Shown here in pieces: positions 35,862 through 46,215 of a stretch of 64,000 nt of DNA; the first letter of the stretch is position 1, and each line of letters begins with the position of its first letter. The notes below the pieces were generated by a model. It made no database searches, was not told the origin of the DNA, and saw only the letters and a list, made by a program, of their open reading frames with translations. The position numbers and the translations under genes were made by a program. The stretch comes from Bradyrhizobium sp. (GTDB taxonomy: Bacteria; Pseudomonadota; Alphaproteobacteria; Rhizobiales; Xanthobacteraceae): NCBI RefSeq assembly GCF_027451485.1, contig NZ_DAIDJE010000020.1, forward strand, positions 31,603 to 95,602, in the 5' to 3' direction.

Positions 35862-36835
35862 CCACGCCTTTTGTTCTCGCTGTTCCCTCGAAGGGCAGGC
35901 TGCAGGAAAACGCCGAAGCTTTCTTCACGCGTGCCGGGCTCACCTTGGCCAAGCCCCGCGGCGCCCGCGAATATCGCGGCACCATTACAGGCCTCGACAG
36001 CGTCGAGATTGCCTATCTGTCGGCGAGCGAGATTGCCTCGCAACTGGCGCGCGGCGCGGTGCACCTCGGCATTACCGGCGAGGACCTGGTACGCGAGAGC
36101 ATTGTCGATGCCGACAGGCGTGTGCTTCTGATCGACAGCCTCGGCTTCGGCAGCGCCAACGTCGTGGTCGCCGTCCCGCAGGCCTGGATCGACGTGCGGA
36201 CGATGTCCGATCTCGACGACGTCACGTCCGGATTCCGCGAACAGCACAACCGTCGGATGCGGGTCGCGACCAAATACATCAACCTCACCCGCGCGTTCTT
36301 CGCCTCCCACGGCATCGTCGACTACCGCATCGTCGAAAGCGCCGGGGCGACCGAAGGTGCGCCTGCGGCCGGCACGGCCGAAATGATCGTCGATATCACC
36401 ACGACCGGCGCGACGCTCGCCGCCAACGGCCTGAAGGTGCTCGATGACGGCGTGATCCTGAAGAGCCAGGCCAATCTCGTCGCCTCGCGCGAGGCCAACT
36501 GGTCGGGCGCGGCGCGGGAAGCTGCCCGCGTCATCCTCGACCACATCGCCGCGCGTGCGCGGGCGAGCCAATACCGCGAGGTCCGCACCCGCTTCACCGC
36601 CTGCGATGCAGCCTTGCTGACCGAAGCCCAGGAGCGCTTCGGCGTCGTATTGCCGTTCGGCGGCCCGACATCATCCGGAATGGTGATCCTGCATTGCCCG
36701 CCGGCGCAGCTCTATGCGCTTGGCAGCTTCCTGCGCAACCACGGGGCCGACACGGTTTCGGTGGCTTCCCTTGATTACGTGCTGGATCGCGAAAATCCGC
36801 TGTTCGCCCGGCTCGAGTCATTCCTCGGACAATAG
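35858..36835 (+). CDS. hisG: ATP phosphoribosyltransferase catalytic subunit
   Basis: 325 residues. The start reads [20 protein letters not shown] and the PRPP loop is [19 protein letters not shown]. It catalyses the first step of histidine synthesis. Short HisG proteins that need HisZ are usually about 210-230 residues; this one carries about 100 more, as is usual in alphaproteobacteria, where HisZ is nonetheless present. It overlaps hisZ by 4 bp. Confidence 0.95.
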   Translation: MTTPFVLAVPSKGRLQENAEAFFTRAGLTLAKPRGAREYRGTITGLDSVEIAYLSASEIASQLARGAVHLGITGEDLVRESIVDADRRVLLIDSLGFGSANVVVAVPQAWIDVRTMSDLDDVTSGFREQHNRRMRVATKYINLTRAFFASHGIVDYRIVESAGATEGAPAAGTAEMIVDITTTGATLAANGLKVLDDGVILKSQANLVASREANWSGAAREAARVILDHIAARARASQYREVRTRFTACDAALLTEAQERFGVVLPFGGPTSSGMVILHCPPAQLYALGSFLRNHGADTVSVASLDYVLDRENPLFARLESFLGQ

Positions 36836-36944
36836 ACCGCAGGCCTTGCCGTGGCGACATTGCCGCGCGATCACCATATGCTGCGCCGGGGCGTGTTTTC
36901 GGGCAAGTTGGGTACTCTCTGATGCTGAGATTGGAAACTGATCG

Positions 36945-37991
36945 ATGATGCTGGGCACCGACGTATCGAGCCTGTCAACGACCGCGGCAACCGCCGCGGC
37001 GCAGGGCCTGTCGATCGTCGTACCAGTATACAACGAGGCGGCCGGCCTCGCCTCGCTGCATCAGCGGCTTTGCGACCTCGCCAAGAGCCTCGATCATCGA
37101 TACCGGTTGCGCTGCGAAGTCGTCTATGTCGACGACGGCAGTTCCGATGCGACGCTCGTCCTCGCGCGCGGGCTGAAGGCCGATGGTATCGACGTTCAGG
37201 TCGTCTCGCTGTCACGCAACTTCGGCAAGGAGGCCGCGCTGATGGCCGGCCTCGATCATGCGCGGAAGGGCGCGGTCCTGTTCATGGATGGCGACGGCCA
37301 GCACCCGCCAGACCTCGTGGAAAAGCTGGTGGGGCACTGGATCGATGACGGCTACGACGTCGTCTATACGGCGAAGGCACATCGCGACAACGAATCTCTG
37401 CTGCGGCGACTGTCGGTCCGCGGCTTCTACGCCCTGATCAATTGGGGCGCCCGGCAAAAAATCCCGGAAGACGCCGGCGATTTTCGCCTGCTGTCGCCGC
37501 GTGCCGCCGCGGCGCTGCGCCAATTGCCGGAGCGTAACCGCTTTTTCAAGGGACTGGCGAGTTGGATCGGCTTTCGCCAGATTCGCGTCGACTATGAGCC
37601 GGCGGCGCGCGAGCACGGCATGACAACATTCAGCGCGGGACGGCTGGTCGGACTTTCGATCGAAGGGCTGACCTCGTTCTCGGTCGCTCCCCTGCGCGTG
37701 GCGAGCCTGCTCGGCGTGCTGCTTGCCTCGTTTGCCTTCCTGTTCGGTCTGTCGATCCTGTGGGAAACGCTGATCGACGGGAAATCGGTGCCGGGCTATC
37801 CGTCGTTGATCGTCGGCCTGATGACGATCGGCGGCGTCCAGCTGATCATGATCGGCATTGTCGGGGAATATATCGGCAAGATCCTTTCCGAACTGAAGGC
37901 GCGCCCGATCTATTTCGTCGCCGAACATTGCGAGAAGCGTGCCGATGCGCGCACGGACAGCGGCGCCGAGCAAAGGACAGCGGCAGAATGA
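36945..37991 (+). CDS. Family 2 glycosyltransferase, polyprenyl-phosphate type (FlmF2/ArnC/DPM1-like)
   Basis: 348 residues. The GT-A domain has LSIVVPVYNEAAGL, the nucleotide-sugar motif VVYVDDGSSDAT, the metal motif LFMDGDGQHPPDLVEKL and the acceptor motif EDAGDFRLLSPRA. Two C-terminal membrane helices (about 238-262 and 280-305) place it with the undecaprenyl-phosphate glycosyltransferases. The product would be a lipid-linked sugar in the inner membrane. Its stop overlaps the start of a YdjC-type deacetylase, the arrangement of FlmF2/NaxD, which make an undecaprenyl-phosphate amino sugar for lipid A in Francisella. The sugar is not predictable. Confidence 0.88.
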   Translation: MMLGTDVSSLSTTAATAAAQGLSIVVPVYNEAAGLASLHQRLCDLAKSLDHRYRLRCEVVYVDDGSSDATLVLARGLKADGIDVQVVSLSRNFGKEAALMAGLDHARKGAVLFMDGDGQHPPDLVEKLVGHWIDDGYDVVYTAKAHRDNESLLRRLSVRGFYALINWGARQKIPEDAGDFRLLSPRAAAALRQLPERNRFFKGLASWIGFRQIRVDYEPAAREHGMTTFSAGRLVGLSIEGLTSFSVAPLRVASLLGVLLASFAFLFGLSILWETLIDGKSVPGYPSLIVGLMTIGGVQLIMIGIVGEYIGKILSELKARPIYFVAEHCEKRADARTDSGAEQRTAAE

Positions 37992-38818
37992 GCCGGCGCA
38001 TCTACTTGTGCGCCGACGACTACGGCATCAGCCCTGGCGTCAATCGCGCGATTCGCGATCTGATCGAGAAGGGCCGGCTTAACGCCACATCCGTGATGGT
38101 GGTGGGACCGGCGATCGGCCGGGACGAGGTGAACGCGCTGGTTGCTTCAACAAGATACAATCCAGGCTGTGCGGTCGGCCTGCATGTGACGCTGACCGCA
38201 CCGTTTCGTCCCCTGACCATGCATTTCAGGCCGATCGAGAGCGGCTTGTTTCTGCCTCATCCCACCTTGTTTCGCTGGGGCATGACCGGAAGGCTGGACT
38301 TCGAGCTTGTCCAGACCGAGGTGACGGTGCAGATCGAAACCTTCATCGACCTGTTTGGCCGTGCGCCCGACTATGTCGACGGCCATCAGCACGCGCATCT
38401 CTTTCCCGGCGTGCGGCGGGCTTTCCTGGCGGCGGTGAAGTCAGCGACGCCGGACGCATGGATCAGGCAGTGCGGCCGCAACCGGCGCTGGACGGAGCGC
38501 CTCGACTCGCCAAAGGCGCTCGTACTCGACGCGCTCAGCGCTCAATTCCGCAGACACGCCGCGCGCACCGGACTGACTTTCAACCCGGCTTTTGCCGGCG
38601 CCTACGATTTTTCGAAAGACTCGGAGTTCGGCAGCCTGTTGCGGCAATTCCTGCGAGGGATGCCCGCAGACGGCGTGGTGATGTGCCATCCGGGCCTGGT
38701 CGACGATGTACTGATCGGCCTCGATCCATTCACCTTCCAGCGCGAACGTGAATACGAATTTCTTGGCAGCGAACATTTCCTGCCGCTGTTGGCCACCAAC
38801 GACGTCACGCTCGTTTGA
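37988..38818 (+). CDS. ChbG/HpnK (YdjC) family carbohydrate deacetylase
   Basis: 276 residues. Metal and catalytic positions of the YdjC fold are visible: RIYLCADDYGISPGVNRAI (acid pair), VGLHVTLTAP and YVDGHQHAHLFPGV (histidines), plus a late MCHPGLVDD. The family removes N-acetyl groups from amino sugars. It starts at ATGA overlapping the glycosyltransferase stop, so it most likely acts on that enzyme's product. No hopanoid genes are near, so an HpnK role is less likely than a lipid-linked sugar role. The 197 bp downstream hold no gene. Confidence 0.88.
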   Translation: MSRRIYLCADDYGISPGVNRAIRDLIEKGRLNATSVMVVGPAIGRDEVNALVASTRYNPGCAVGLHVTLTAPFRPLTMHFRPIESGLFLPHPTLFRWGMTGRLDFELVQTEVTVQIETFIDLFGRAPDYVDGHQHAHLFPGVRRAFLAAVKSATPDAWIRQCGRNRRWTERLDSPKALVLDALSAQFRRHAARTGLTFNPAFAGAYDFSKDSEFGSLLRQFLRGMPADGVVMCHPGLVDDVLIGLDPFTFQREREYEFLGSEHFLPLLATNDVTLV

Positions 38819-39015
38819 AAAACCGAACGCCGGCCCGCGGCTGCCAATATATCACGCCGCCAGCGAATTTCCGGCTCCGATCAAGGATTTGCGGCTAGAG
38901 CGATCAAGATACGGCCGGCCCGTCGGCCTACATAAATTTAATTTCGGCCCCACTACCTGCGACACGAACCCCGCTTACATCTGAGGCCACGCTTCAAAAG
39001 CGAGGGAGAGGCCTG

Positions 39016-39828
39016 ATGACGCCGCAAGAACGCCAGCTCGTTGACGACCTTTTTGACCGGTTGTCCAAGATGGAAGGCGCGCCGCGAGATCCGGATGCGA
39101 CGGCCGCGATTACGCAAGGCTTGCGGGCAGCGCCGAACGCGATTTACCCGCTGGTGCAGACAGTGCTGGTGCAGGACGAGGCGCTTCGGCGCGCCAACAG
39201 CCGCATCCAGGAACTGGAAGCGCAAAGCGCGCCGCAGCAAAGCCAGGGCGGCGGCTTTCTGGACACGATGCGCGGCGCGCTGTTCGGGCAAGGCCAAGAT
39301 CAATCACATGGCTCCGTGCCGAACGTCCGGCCGCCCGAGGCTGGCAGCCACCCGGTCTGGAACAGCGGCCAGGTCTTGCAGCAGCCCGGCCGCTATGATC
39401 AGGGCGGCTACGGCCAGCCCTATGGTGGGCCACAGGCTCCCATGGGTGGTGGCGGAATGATGGGTGGCGGGATGATGGGTGGTGGTGGCGGCTCATTTTT
39501 GGGAACCGCTGCGGCCGCCGCCGCGGGCATGGTCGGCGGATCGCTTCTCCTCAACAGCATTCGCTCGATGATGGGCGGCAGCCATTACGGCTTCGGCAGC
39601 GATCCTGCGGTCGTCGTCGACCGGGTCGCGAGTCCAAGCCCGTGGACCGACAGTTCCAACAGCAGCCTCGCCCGCGATGCCGGCATCAATGATATCGGCT
39701 CATCGAGCGATCAGGCTGACAACTATTCGTCTGACGGGCTGTACGATACCGCCTCAGACGACGACCACGACGATGCGGACATGGACGCGGACAACTTCGG
39801 CGGCGATAACGACAGTGATTTCGCCTGA
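39016..39828 (+). CDS. DUF2076 domain protein
   Basis: 270 residues. The N-terminal MTPQERQLVDDLFDRLSKME with APNAIYPLVQTVLVQDEAL and a short coiled coil is the DUF2076 signature. A Gly/Met-rich segment (GGGMMGGGMMGGGGG), a hydrophobic GTAAAAAAGMVGGSLL stretch and a very acidic Asp/Ser tail follow. The family is called a periplasmic ligand-binding sensor, but the role is not established and no signal peptide is evident. The ATG is preceded by GGGAGAGG. A terminator follows at 39855-39883. Confidence 0.85.
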   Translation: MTPQERQLVDDLFDRLSKMEGAPRDPDATAAITQGLRAAPNAIYPLVQTVLVQDEALRRANSRIQELEAQSAPQQSQGGGFLDTMRGALFGQGQDQSHGSVPNVRPPEAGSHPVWNSGQVLQQPGRYDQGGYGQPYGGPQAPMGGGGMMGGGMMGGGGGSFLGTAAAAAAGMVGGSLLLNSIRSMMGGSHYGFGSDPAVVVDRVASPSPWTDSSNSSLARDAGINDIGSSSDQADNYSSDGLYDTASDDDHDDADMDADNFGGDNDSDFA

Positions 39829-39854
39829 CTGTTCGAAGTAACGCAATGACAAAC

Positions 39855-39883
39855 GGCCGCTCAGATCGTGGAGCGGCCATTTT
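39855..39883 (+). terminator. Terminator between DUF2076 gene and L,D-transpeptidase gene
   Basis: GGCCGCTC (39855-39862) pairs with GAGCGGCC (39871-39878) across an 8-nt loop, followed by ATTTT. It lies between convergent genes and suits the plus-strand gene. Confidence 0.65.
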
Positions 39884-39903
39884 GCTTCGCGCGATCGGTT
39901 TGA

Positions 39904-40761
39904 TCAGATGACGACGACCTTGGTGCCGACATTGACGCGGCCGTAGAGGTCGATCACGTCCTCGTTGCGCATCCGGATGCAGCCCGACGATACGTTGGTG
40001 CCGATCGTCCAGGGTTCGTTCGAACCGTGGATGCGATAGAGCGTCGAGCCGAGATACATCGCGCGCGCGCCCAGCGGATTCTGCGGGCCGCCTTCCATGT
40101 GCCGCGGCAGGTCGGGGCGGCGCAGCAGCATCTCGGCGGGCGGTGTCCAGTCCGGCCACTCTTTCTTCGCGGAGATCGTCTTGACGCCCGACCAGGTGAA
40201 GCCCGGCCGGCCAACGCCTATGCCATAGCGCAGCGCCTTGCCGTTGCTCTCCACCAGATAGAGGAATTTGTTCGGAGTATCGATGATGATGGTTCCGGCG
40301 TGCTCCTTGCCGTCATAATCGACGAGCTGCTTCTCGTATTTGGGGTCGAAGGCTGGCCGGACGGGCTCACCCATCATCGACTGGCCCATCGCTGGTTGGC
40401 CCATCGCCTGCGGCGGCATCATCGGCACCTGGTAAACCATCGGCTGCTGGTATGAAGGTGGCCGTTGGTAAGCTTGCGGCTGATAGGCCGGCTGCTGACG
40501 ATAGGCCTGGCCCTGCTGATAATCCTGCCCCGGCCTGTCACCGAACAGGAATTCGATGAAGCCTCCTCCCAGATCGGGGCGGTCGGCGGATGCGAGGTGC
40601 ACCGGTGCCGGGGACGGCGGTGTTGCCGATTGATCGGGATGGATCACCACCGGATCGGTGACGAACTCGGCTTCGTTTGCGGCGGCGTGCGGGAATCCGA
40701 GGCTCAGCGAACAAGCGCCGGCGAGCAGCGCAAGATACATTCTCTTCATCGACGTACTCAT
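39904..40761 (-). CDS. L,D-transpeptidase (YkuD family)
   Basis: 285 residues. A signal peptide (about 5-27, ending PHAAA) is followed by a Gln/Tyr/Pro-rich linker (repeats such as YQQ and AYQ, then MGQPAMGQSMMGE). The YkuD domain runs from about residue 155. Catalytic motifs are RIHGSNEPWTIGTNVSSGCIR (His and nucleophile Cys). It makes 3-3 cross-links in peptidoglycan or attaches proteins to it, in the periplasm. I choose the ATG at 40761; ATG 40749 also fits. It is divergent from cheZ across 282 bp without a recognised motif. Confidence 0.92.
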   Translation of the reverse strand: MSTSMKRMYLALLAGACSLSLGFPHAAANEAEFVTDPVVIHPDQSATPPSPAPVHLASADRPDLGGGFIEFLFGDRPGQDYQQGQAYRQQPAYQPQAYQRPPSYQQPMVYQVPMMPPQAMGQPAMGQSMMGEPVRPAFDPKYEKQLVDYDGKEHAGTIIIDTPNKFLYLVESNGKALRYGIGVGRPGFTWSGVKTISAKKEWPDWTPPAEMLLRRPDLPRHMEGGPQNPLGARAMYLGSTLYRIHGSNEPWTIGTNVSSGCIRMRNEDVIDLYGRVNVGTKVVVI

Positions 40762-41043
40762 ACTATTCGTCGTAAGCGCGCCGGAGCGGCGCACCTTGCA
40801 CGCGATCAGCTAAGAGTGAAAACCGCATCGGTTTGGTAAACAGAACCGCCGTTTCGATTCACCATGTGGTCAGGTCGGCGCGCTTCTTTCGCCAGCGTTT
40901 ATTTTTGATGAACGGGCGACGCGGATGGTTAACCGTTGGTGTGCGGATGCGCGCGCTGCTTGCAGGCAAGTTCCGGCGTGAACCTCGTGTTAAATTCGGT
41001 CTGCTTTAAAGCACGGCGGAGTGACGGGGTCAGGGATATTGTC

Positions 41044-41817
41044 ATGGCGGTTCATCGTAGACGTTTTCGTGTCGAGGAAGCTTTCTCCGGAGATATTCAG
41101 ATGCCGCCGGAGGTTGAAACAGAAGTTGGTCCCATGCACCGTGAAATCATGAACGAGCTGCGCGCCATCAAGGCTCAGATGGCGGTCTCGCGCCCCGTCG
41201 GCGTGACGACCGAGACGATCGGAGAAGCTGCAGCACGCGAGGTTGCGGAGGCGCATGCGATGCTCGAAACCTATCGCGCCCAGATCGAGCAGTGCGAGAA
41301 GCTCAAGGTCGAACTCGACCTGATCTATGATGCCATTACCCGCACCAAGCGGGAAATTGCCGTGCTGCACGGCAAGAGCTTCAACGGCGAGGAGATGGCC
41401 AAGGTCAACGGAGAGCTCGGCGCCGTGGTCGGCGGTACCGAAGAGGCGACCCAGCAGATCCTGGAAGCCGCCGAATCGATCGACAATGCGGCGACCGCGT
41501 TGAGCAAGGTCACTTCGCCCGACCAGCAGAAGCTGCTCAGCGAGGAAATCCAGGAACGTGTCGTCTCCATCTTCGAGGCGTGCAATTTCCAGGACCTCAC
41601 CGGTCAGCGCATCAAGAAGGTGATGAACACGATGAAGTTCATCGAAAATCACATCACCGTCATGATGGATATCTGGGGCGGCGTCGATGCCATCAAGGCC
41701 CATGCGCCGCCGATCGTCGATACCCGCGAGGGCGACGCCAAGCTCCTGAATGGCCCCAAGCTGGAGGGCGACGTCGGCCATGCCTCACAGGACGATATCG
41801 ACGCCCTGTTCGACTGA
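41044..41817 (+). CDS. cheZ: CheZ-type chemotaxis phosphatase
   Basis: 257 residues, mostly helical. The catalytic helix contains FEACNFQDLTGQRIKKVM, where the Gln of QDLTGQ is the CheZ phosphatase residue. The C-terminus ends DIDALFD, the CheY-docking tail. It dephosphorylates CheY-P. The frame extends to 40936, but the ATG at 41044 starts the conserved portion. The CheY-like gene at 4498-4893 is a plausible target. A strong terminator follows. Confidence 0.9.
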   Translation: MAVHRRRFRVEEAFSGDIQMPPEVETEVGPMHREIMNELRAIKAQMAVSRPVGVTTETIGEAAAREVAEAHAMLETYRAQIEQCEKLKVELDLIYDAITRTKREIAVLHGKSFNGEEMAKVNGELGAVVGGTEEATQQILEAAESIDNAATALSKVTSPDQQKLLSEEIQERVVSIFEACNFQDLTGQRIKKVMNTMKFIENHITVMMDIWGGVDAIKAHAPPIVDTREGDAKLLNGPKLEGDVGHASQDDIDALFD

Positions 41818-41843
41818 CAGCAACATCAGTTTCCTAAAAGAAG

Positions 41844-41868
41844 CGCCGGCCAAACAGGCCGGCGTTTT
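41844..41868 (+). terminator. Terminator of cheZ
   Basis: CGCCGGCC (41844-41851) pairs perfectly with GGCCGGCG (41857-41864) across a 5-nt loop, followed by TTTT at 41865-41868. It lies 27 bp after the cheZ stop. Confidence 0.8.
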
Positions 41869-41887
41869 CGTCTGCCAAGTCACCCGT

Positions 41888-42406
41888 TCACGCCCGCGGC
41901 CCGCAGCGGACATAGACCATGTTGCCGTATCGGGTCGCCGCATCCTTGTCGATGAAGCGGGTGATCAGGACCCTGCCGTCGAAGGACACGATCTCGCGGT
42001 CCAGATCTCCACCGGGCGGCCCTGCCGGACCGATGTAGTTCTTGCCGCTCGGACTGCCCTTCAGCCGCAATTCCTGCGGCGTCGCCTGATCGGCCAGGTG
42101 CATGATCACTCCGCCGCTGGCGCCGGCGCCGATCACATAGGGCTGCTTGCATTGCGCCTTTGCCGCCGCCTCGGTGCGCGCTCGATCGTTGGGGTTCTGA
42201 TACGAAGCGAGGCCCCATTTGCCGACGAGTTCGTCAGCGCGGATCGAGGCCGGCATTTCCGGTATGGGCGCCGGCTCCGGCGCTGGCGGCGGAGAAGATG
42301 AGGAGAAGGACGGCAGGCTCATGCTGCCGCAAGCCCCGAGGAAGAGCGCCAGCATCGCGGCGATACCGAGATTGGCAGCCGTCCGCGCGCCACCTGAACC
42401 GATCAT
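41888..42406 (-). CDS. Lipoprotein with AprI/Inh-like domain
   Basis: 172 residues. The lipobox is LFLGAC, so Cys (about residue 25) would be lipidated after signal peptidase II cleavage. A Ser/Pro-rich linker (SFSSSSPPPAPEPAP) leads to a domain of about 120 residues with DELVGKWGLASY, AQCKQPYVI and a late FDGRVLITRF. This fits the AprI/Inh metalloprotease-inhibitor-like beta-barrel seen in rhizobial lipoproteins. No metalloprotease is next to it; the inhibitor role is uncertain. ATG 42406 has a strong GGGGGAG site, preferred over the longer frame to 42523. Confidence 0.75.
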   Translation of the reverse strand: MIGSGGARTAANLGIAAMLALFLGACGSMSLPSFSSSSPPPAPEPAPIPEMPASIRADELVGKWGLASYQNPNDRARTEAAAKAQCKQPYVIGAGASGGVIMHLADQATPQELRLKGSPSGKNYIGPAGPPGGDLDREIVSFDGRVLITRFIDKDAATRYGNMVYVRCGPRA

Positions 42407-42560
42407 ATTCTCCCCCAAGTAAATCCGCGCTCCCACCCAACTGGCACCCAAGCGCAAAAACCCTGACCTCGCAATGACGTCCTGCAAAGTACGCCGACAA
42501 ATCGAAGTGGTTTCCCAAAGCATCCTACACCAGACTCACCAAGGCCTTAACCGCGTTTGC

Positions 42561-42589
42561 TTGACAGGATCGCCGCAAGGCCATATCCC
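42561..42589 (+). promoter_or_regulatory. groESL promoter
   Basis: TTGACA at 42561-42566 and TATCCC at 42584-42589 are spaced 17 bp. The overlap with CTTG, then 17 bp, then CCATAT also loosely resembles alphaproteobacterial RpoH promoters. Transcription would start inside the CIRCE operator just downstream. The 42407-42560 part of the gap shows nothing else recognisable. Confidence 0.65.
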
Positions 42590-42600
42590 CGGTCGCACTA

Positions 42601-42627
42601 TTGGCACTCCAAGTGCCCGATTGCCAA
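42601..42627 (+). promoter_or_regulatory. CIRCE operator (HrcA site)
   Basis: TTGGCACTC (42601-42609), 9-bp spacer, GATTGCCAA (42619-42627). The consensus is TTAGCACTC-N9-GAGTGCTAA. The A-to-G change in the left arm is matched by the complementary change in the right (TGCCAA), leaving one unpaired position (T at 42621). HrcA represses groESL here until heat or misfolded protein titrates GroEL. No hrcA gene lies in the window. Confidence 0.82.
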
Positions 42628-42730
42628 GCACACGATAGGCTGTCCACCGCCGCGATCGAATACGGCTTCGTATTCCCGGGTAATTTCGGCAGCAAATCGA
42701 CCAGCGAACCAGGCTTCCAAAGGAACCGTC

Positions 42731-43027
42731 ATGGCTAAAACCACATTTCGCCCACTGCATGACCGCGTCGTGGTCAAGCGCATCGATGCTGAACAGAAGT
42801 CCAAGGGCGGCATCATCATTCCCGACACCGCCAAGGAAAAACCCTCGCAGGGCGAAATCACGGCGGTAGGCCCGGGCGGTCGGGACGAATCCGGCAAGTT
42901 GATCCCGATCGACCTGAAGGTCGGTGATCGCGTCCTGTTCGGCAAATGGTCGGGAACCGAGGTCAAGATCGACGGCGAAGAGCTGTTGATCATGAAGGAA
43001 AGCGACATTATGGGCGTGCTGGCCTAA
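42731..43027 (+). CDS. groES: Co-chaperonin GroES
   Basis: 98 residues. Typical N-terminus [22 protein letters not shown], mobile loop around [18 protein letters not shown], and C-terminal [15 protein letters not shown]. Seven copies cap the GroEL cavity. ATG 42731 follows AGGAAC. The leader is about 130 nt and contains the CIRCE element. The groEL gene follows after 175 bp, longer than usual, with a GC-rich inverted repeat at about 43094-43133 (CCCGGC/GCCGGG). Confidence 0.98.
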   Translation: MAKTTFRPLHDRVVVKRIDAEQKSKGGIIIPDTAKEKPSQGEITAVGPGGRDESGKLIPIDLKVGDRVLFGKWSGTEVKIDGEELLIMKESDIMGVLA

Positions 43028-43190
43028 GGCACGGTTCCATTCCTATCCCGCCTCGATGCTGCACTTGAGAGCGTCATGGTCCGGACCTCCGCCCGGCCTT
43101 TCACCCCCCTGAACAAGCGGGCTAGCCGGGTCCTTGCCCCGGCGATGACGAAGTGAGCGGTGGGGCAAGCACAGAACCTTCCAGATTTGA

Positions 43191-44834
<1,644 letters not shown>

Positions 44835-44863
44835 GTCGAACGAATTCGACAACCAAAACAACC

Positions 44864-44894
44864 AAGAAGGCCGCCATGCGCGGCCTTCTTTTTT
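44864..44894 (+). terminator. Terminator of groESL
   Basis: AAGAAGGCCGC (44864-44874) and GCGGCCTTCTT (44880-44890) form a perfect 11-bp stem with a 5-nt loop, followed by TTTT. It lies 29 bp after the groEL stop. Confidence 0.9.
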
Positions 44895-44998
44895 GGCGAT
44901 TTGTCTTCCACTTTGCTAGGAAGAGCCTGATCCGGCTTCGGCCGACCGTCGCCTCAGGTTTGAGGATTGCAAGCCCGTTTCTTTCCAAGGAAGTGCCG

Positions 44999-46195
44999 AT
45001 GCGCGCAGCCCTACTTCTCGCGGCCGTTCTAGCCGCGGCCTCGATCGGCTCAGCCGCGGGACAAATGAAGCTCTCGAACAAGCCTATCACGGGCGCCAGC
45101 GAGGTCAGGTATTTCACCGCGATCGACGGATTGATGGACGGCGACGCCGACGTGATCCTTAAGGAAACGCGGCAAGGCAAGACCTTGACTGCCGCCACGC
45201 TCGATGTCTGCTACCCCGTCGCCAAGGGCTCTGACCGCAAGGACCGCTTCGTCGTCAACCTTGCGGTCAGCGGCCAAAGCCTGACCGGAACAACCCAAAG
45301 CATCGGCGGCAAGTTGCCGGTCTCGGTTAAACTCACGCGAAAGCCCATTGGCGACAATTTTGAGTTCAAGGGCCAGATCAGCATCGGGCAGACGGTCACT
45401 GAGGTAAATTCGACGGACAATTCCGATCTCAGCGAGCGCGAATTTCAGGAGAACCAGACCAGCGACGATGGCATCACGCCGGCACCGAAGGATTTTACCG
45501 AGGTTTCGCCGGAAGCGATCGGCGTTCGCATCAAGCTGGACAACGCCGCCGATTTTCTCAAAAGCCTCAAGGGGCAGGATGTCGAGATATCCTTGAGCAG
45601 CCTCGCCATCACCTGCGATGTGCTGCGCGCCGGCGAACAAACCATTACGCTGAGCGCCGATCCGGATCGCGTCGCCGCGCTGATTGCCAAATTCAAGTCC
45701 ATGCCGGGCGTGGTCGCGGCCGGATGGACCACCGGCATCATTGAAATGGACCGCACAATGCGATTTTCGGCCGCGCCCTGGCGCGACGGCGATCGCCTCA
45801 ACAGGGACAAGCTTGCATCGACAATCGCCAGCGTTCTGGCCGGCGCGCTTTCGGCCAAACCGGCAACATCCGCCTGGAACTCCTCGAACGGCAAGCTGAA
45901 ACTGACCTTCAAGCGACCCAGCGAACTTTATCCTTCACTCAGTCTCACCGACACCATCGAGGTGACGGCGCTGGTCGCTTCCGAAAAGCCGGCCGGATCG
46001 GACCGATTGATCCTGTGGGTCGGCAGTCCCGTGATCACGACCACCGATGAAACCTCGGGGCCCGCGCTCATTCTCGCCAACGACGCAAGCGGTGACGAAG
46101 AAGGCGCTCAGAAAGACGATAACGGACTCCTCGACGCACTTGTGAGAGGGTTCAAGGCGCAGCGCTGGGATGCCGACAAATCAGCCTGGAAGTAA
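44999..46195 (+). CDS. Exported protein of unknown function
   Basis: 398 residues with a signal peptide (about 1-21, ending SAAG). No family recognised. The rest is soluble, beta-rich by composition (many alternating V/T/K patterns such as KLPVSVKLTRKPIGDNFEFK), with two Cys (DVCYPVAKG and ITCDVLRAG). An acidic region with DNASGDEEGAQKDDNG precedes the C-terminus. The ATG at 44999 follows AAGGAAG; the longer frame to 44876 would start inside the groEL terminator. It may be periplasmic. It converges on the META-like gene. Confidence 0.72.
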   Translation: MRAALLLAAVLAAASIGSAAGQMKLSNKPITGASEVRYFTAIDGLMDGDADVILKETRQGKTLTAATLDVCYPVAKGSDRKDRFVVNLAVSGQSLTGTTQSIGGKLPVSVKLTRKPIGDNFEFKGQISIGQTVTEVNSTDNSDLSEREFQENQTSDDGITPAPKDFTEVSPEAIGVRIKLDNAADFLKSLKGQDVEISLSSLAITCDVLRAGEQTITLSADPDRVAALIAKFKSMPGVVAAGWTTGIIEMDRTMRFSAAPWRDGDRLNRDKLASTIASVLAGALSAKPATSAWNSSNGKLKLTFKRPSELYPSLSLTDTIEVTALVASEKPAGSDRLILWVGSPVITTTDETSGPALILANDASGDEEGAQKDDNGLLDALVRGFKAQRWDADKSAWK

Positions 46196-46215
46196 GTGGG
46201 CGCACGGCGCCTTGG

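Noticed and set aside
37988..38818. HpnK role in hopanoid synthesis for the YdjC-type protein.
   Set aside because: No other hopanoid gene is in the window. The overlapping glycosyltransferase suggests a lipid-linked sugar substrate instead.
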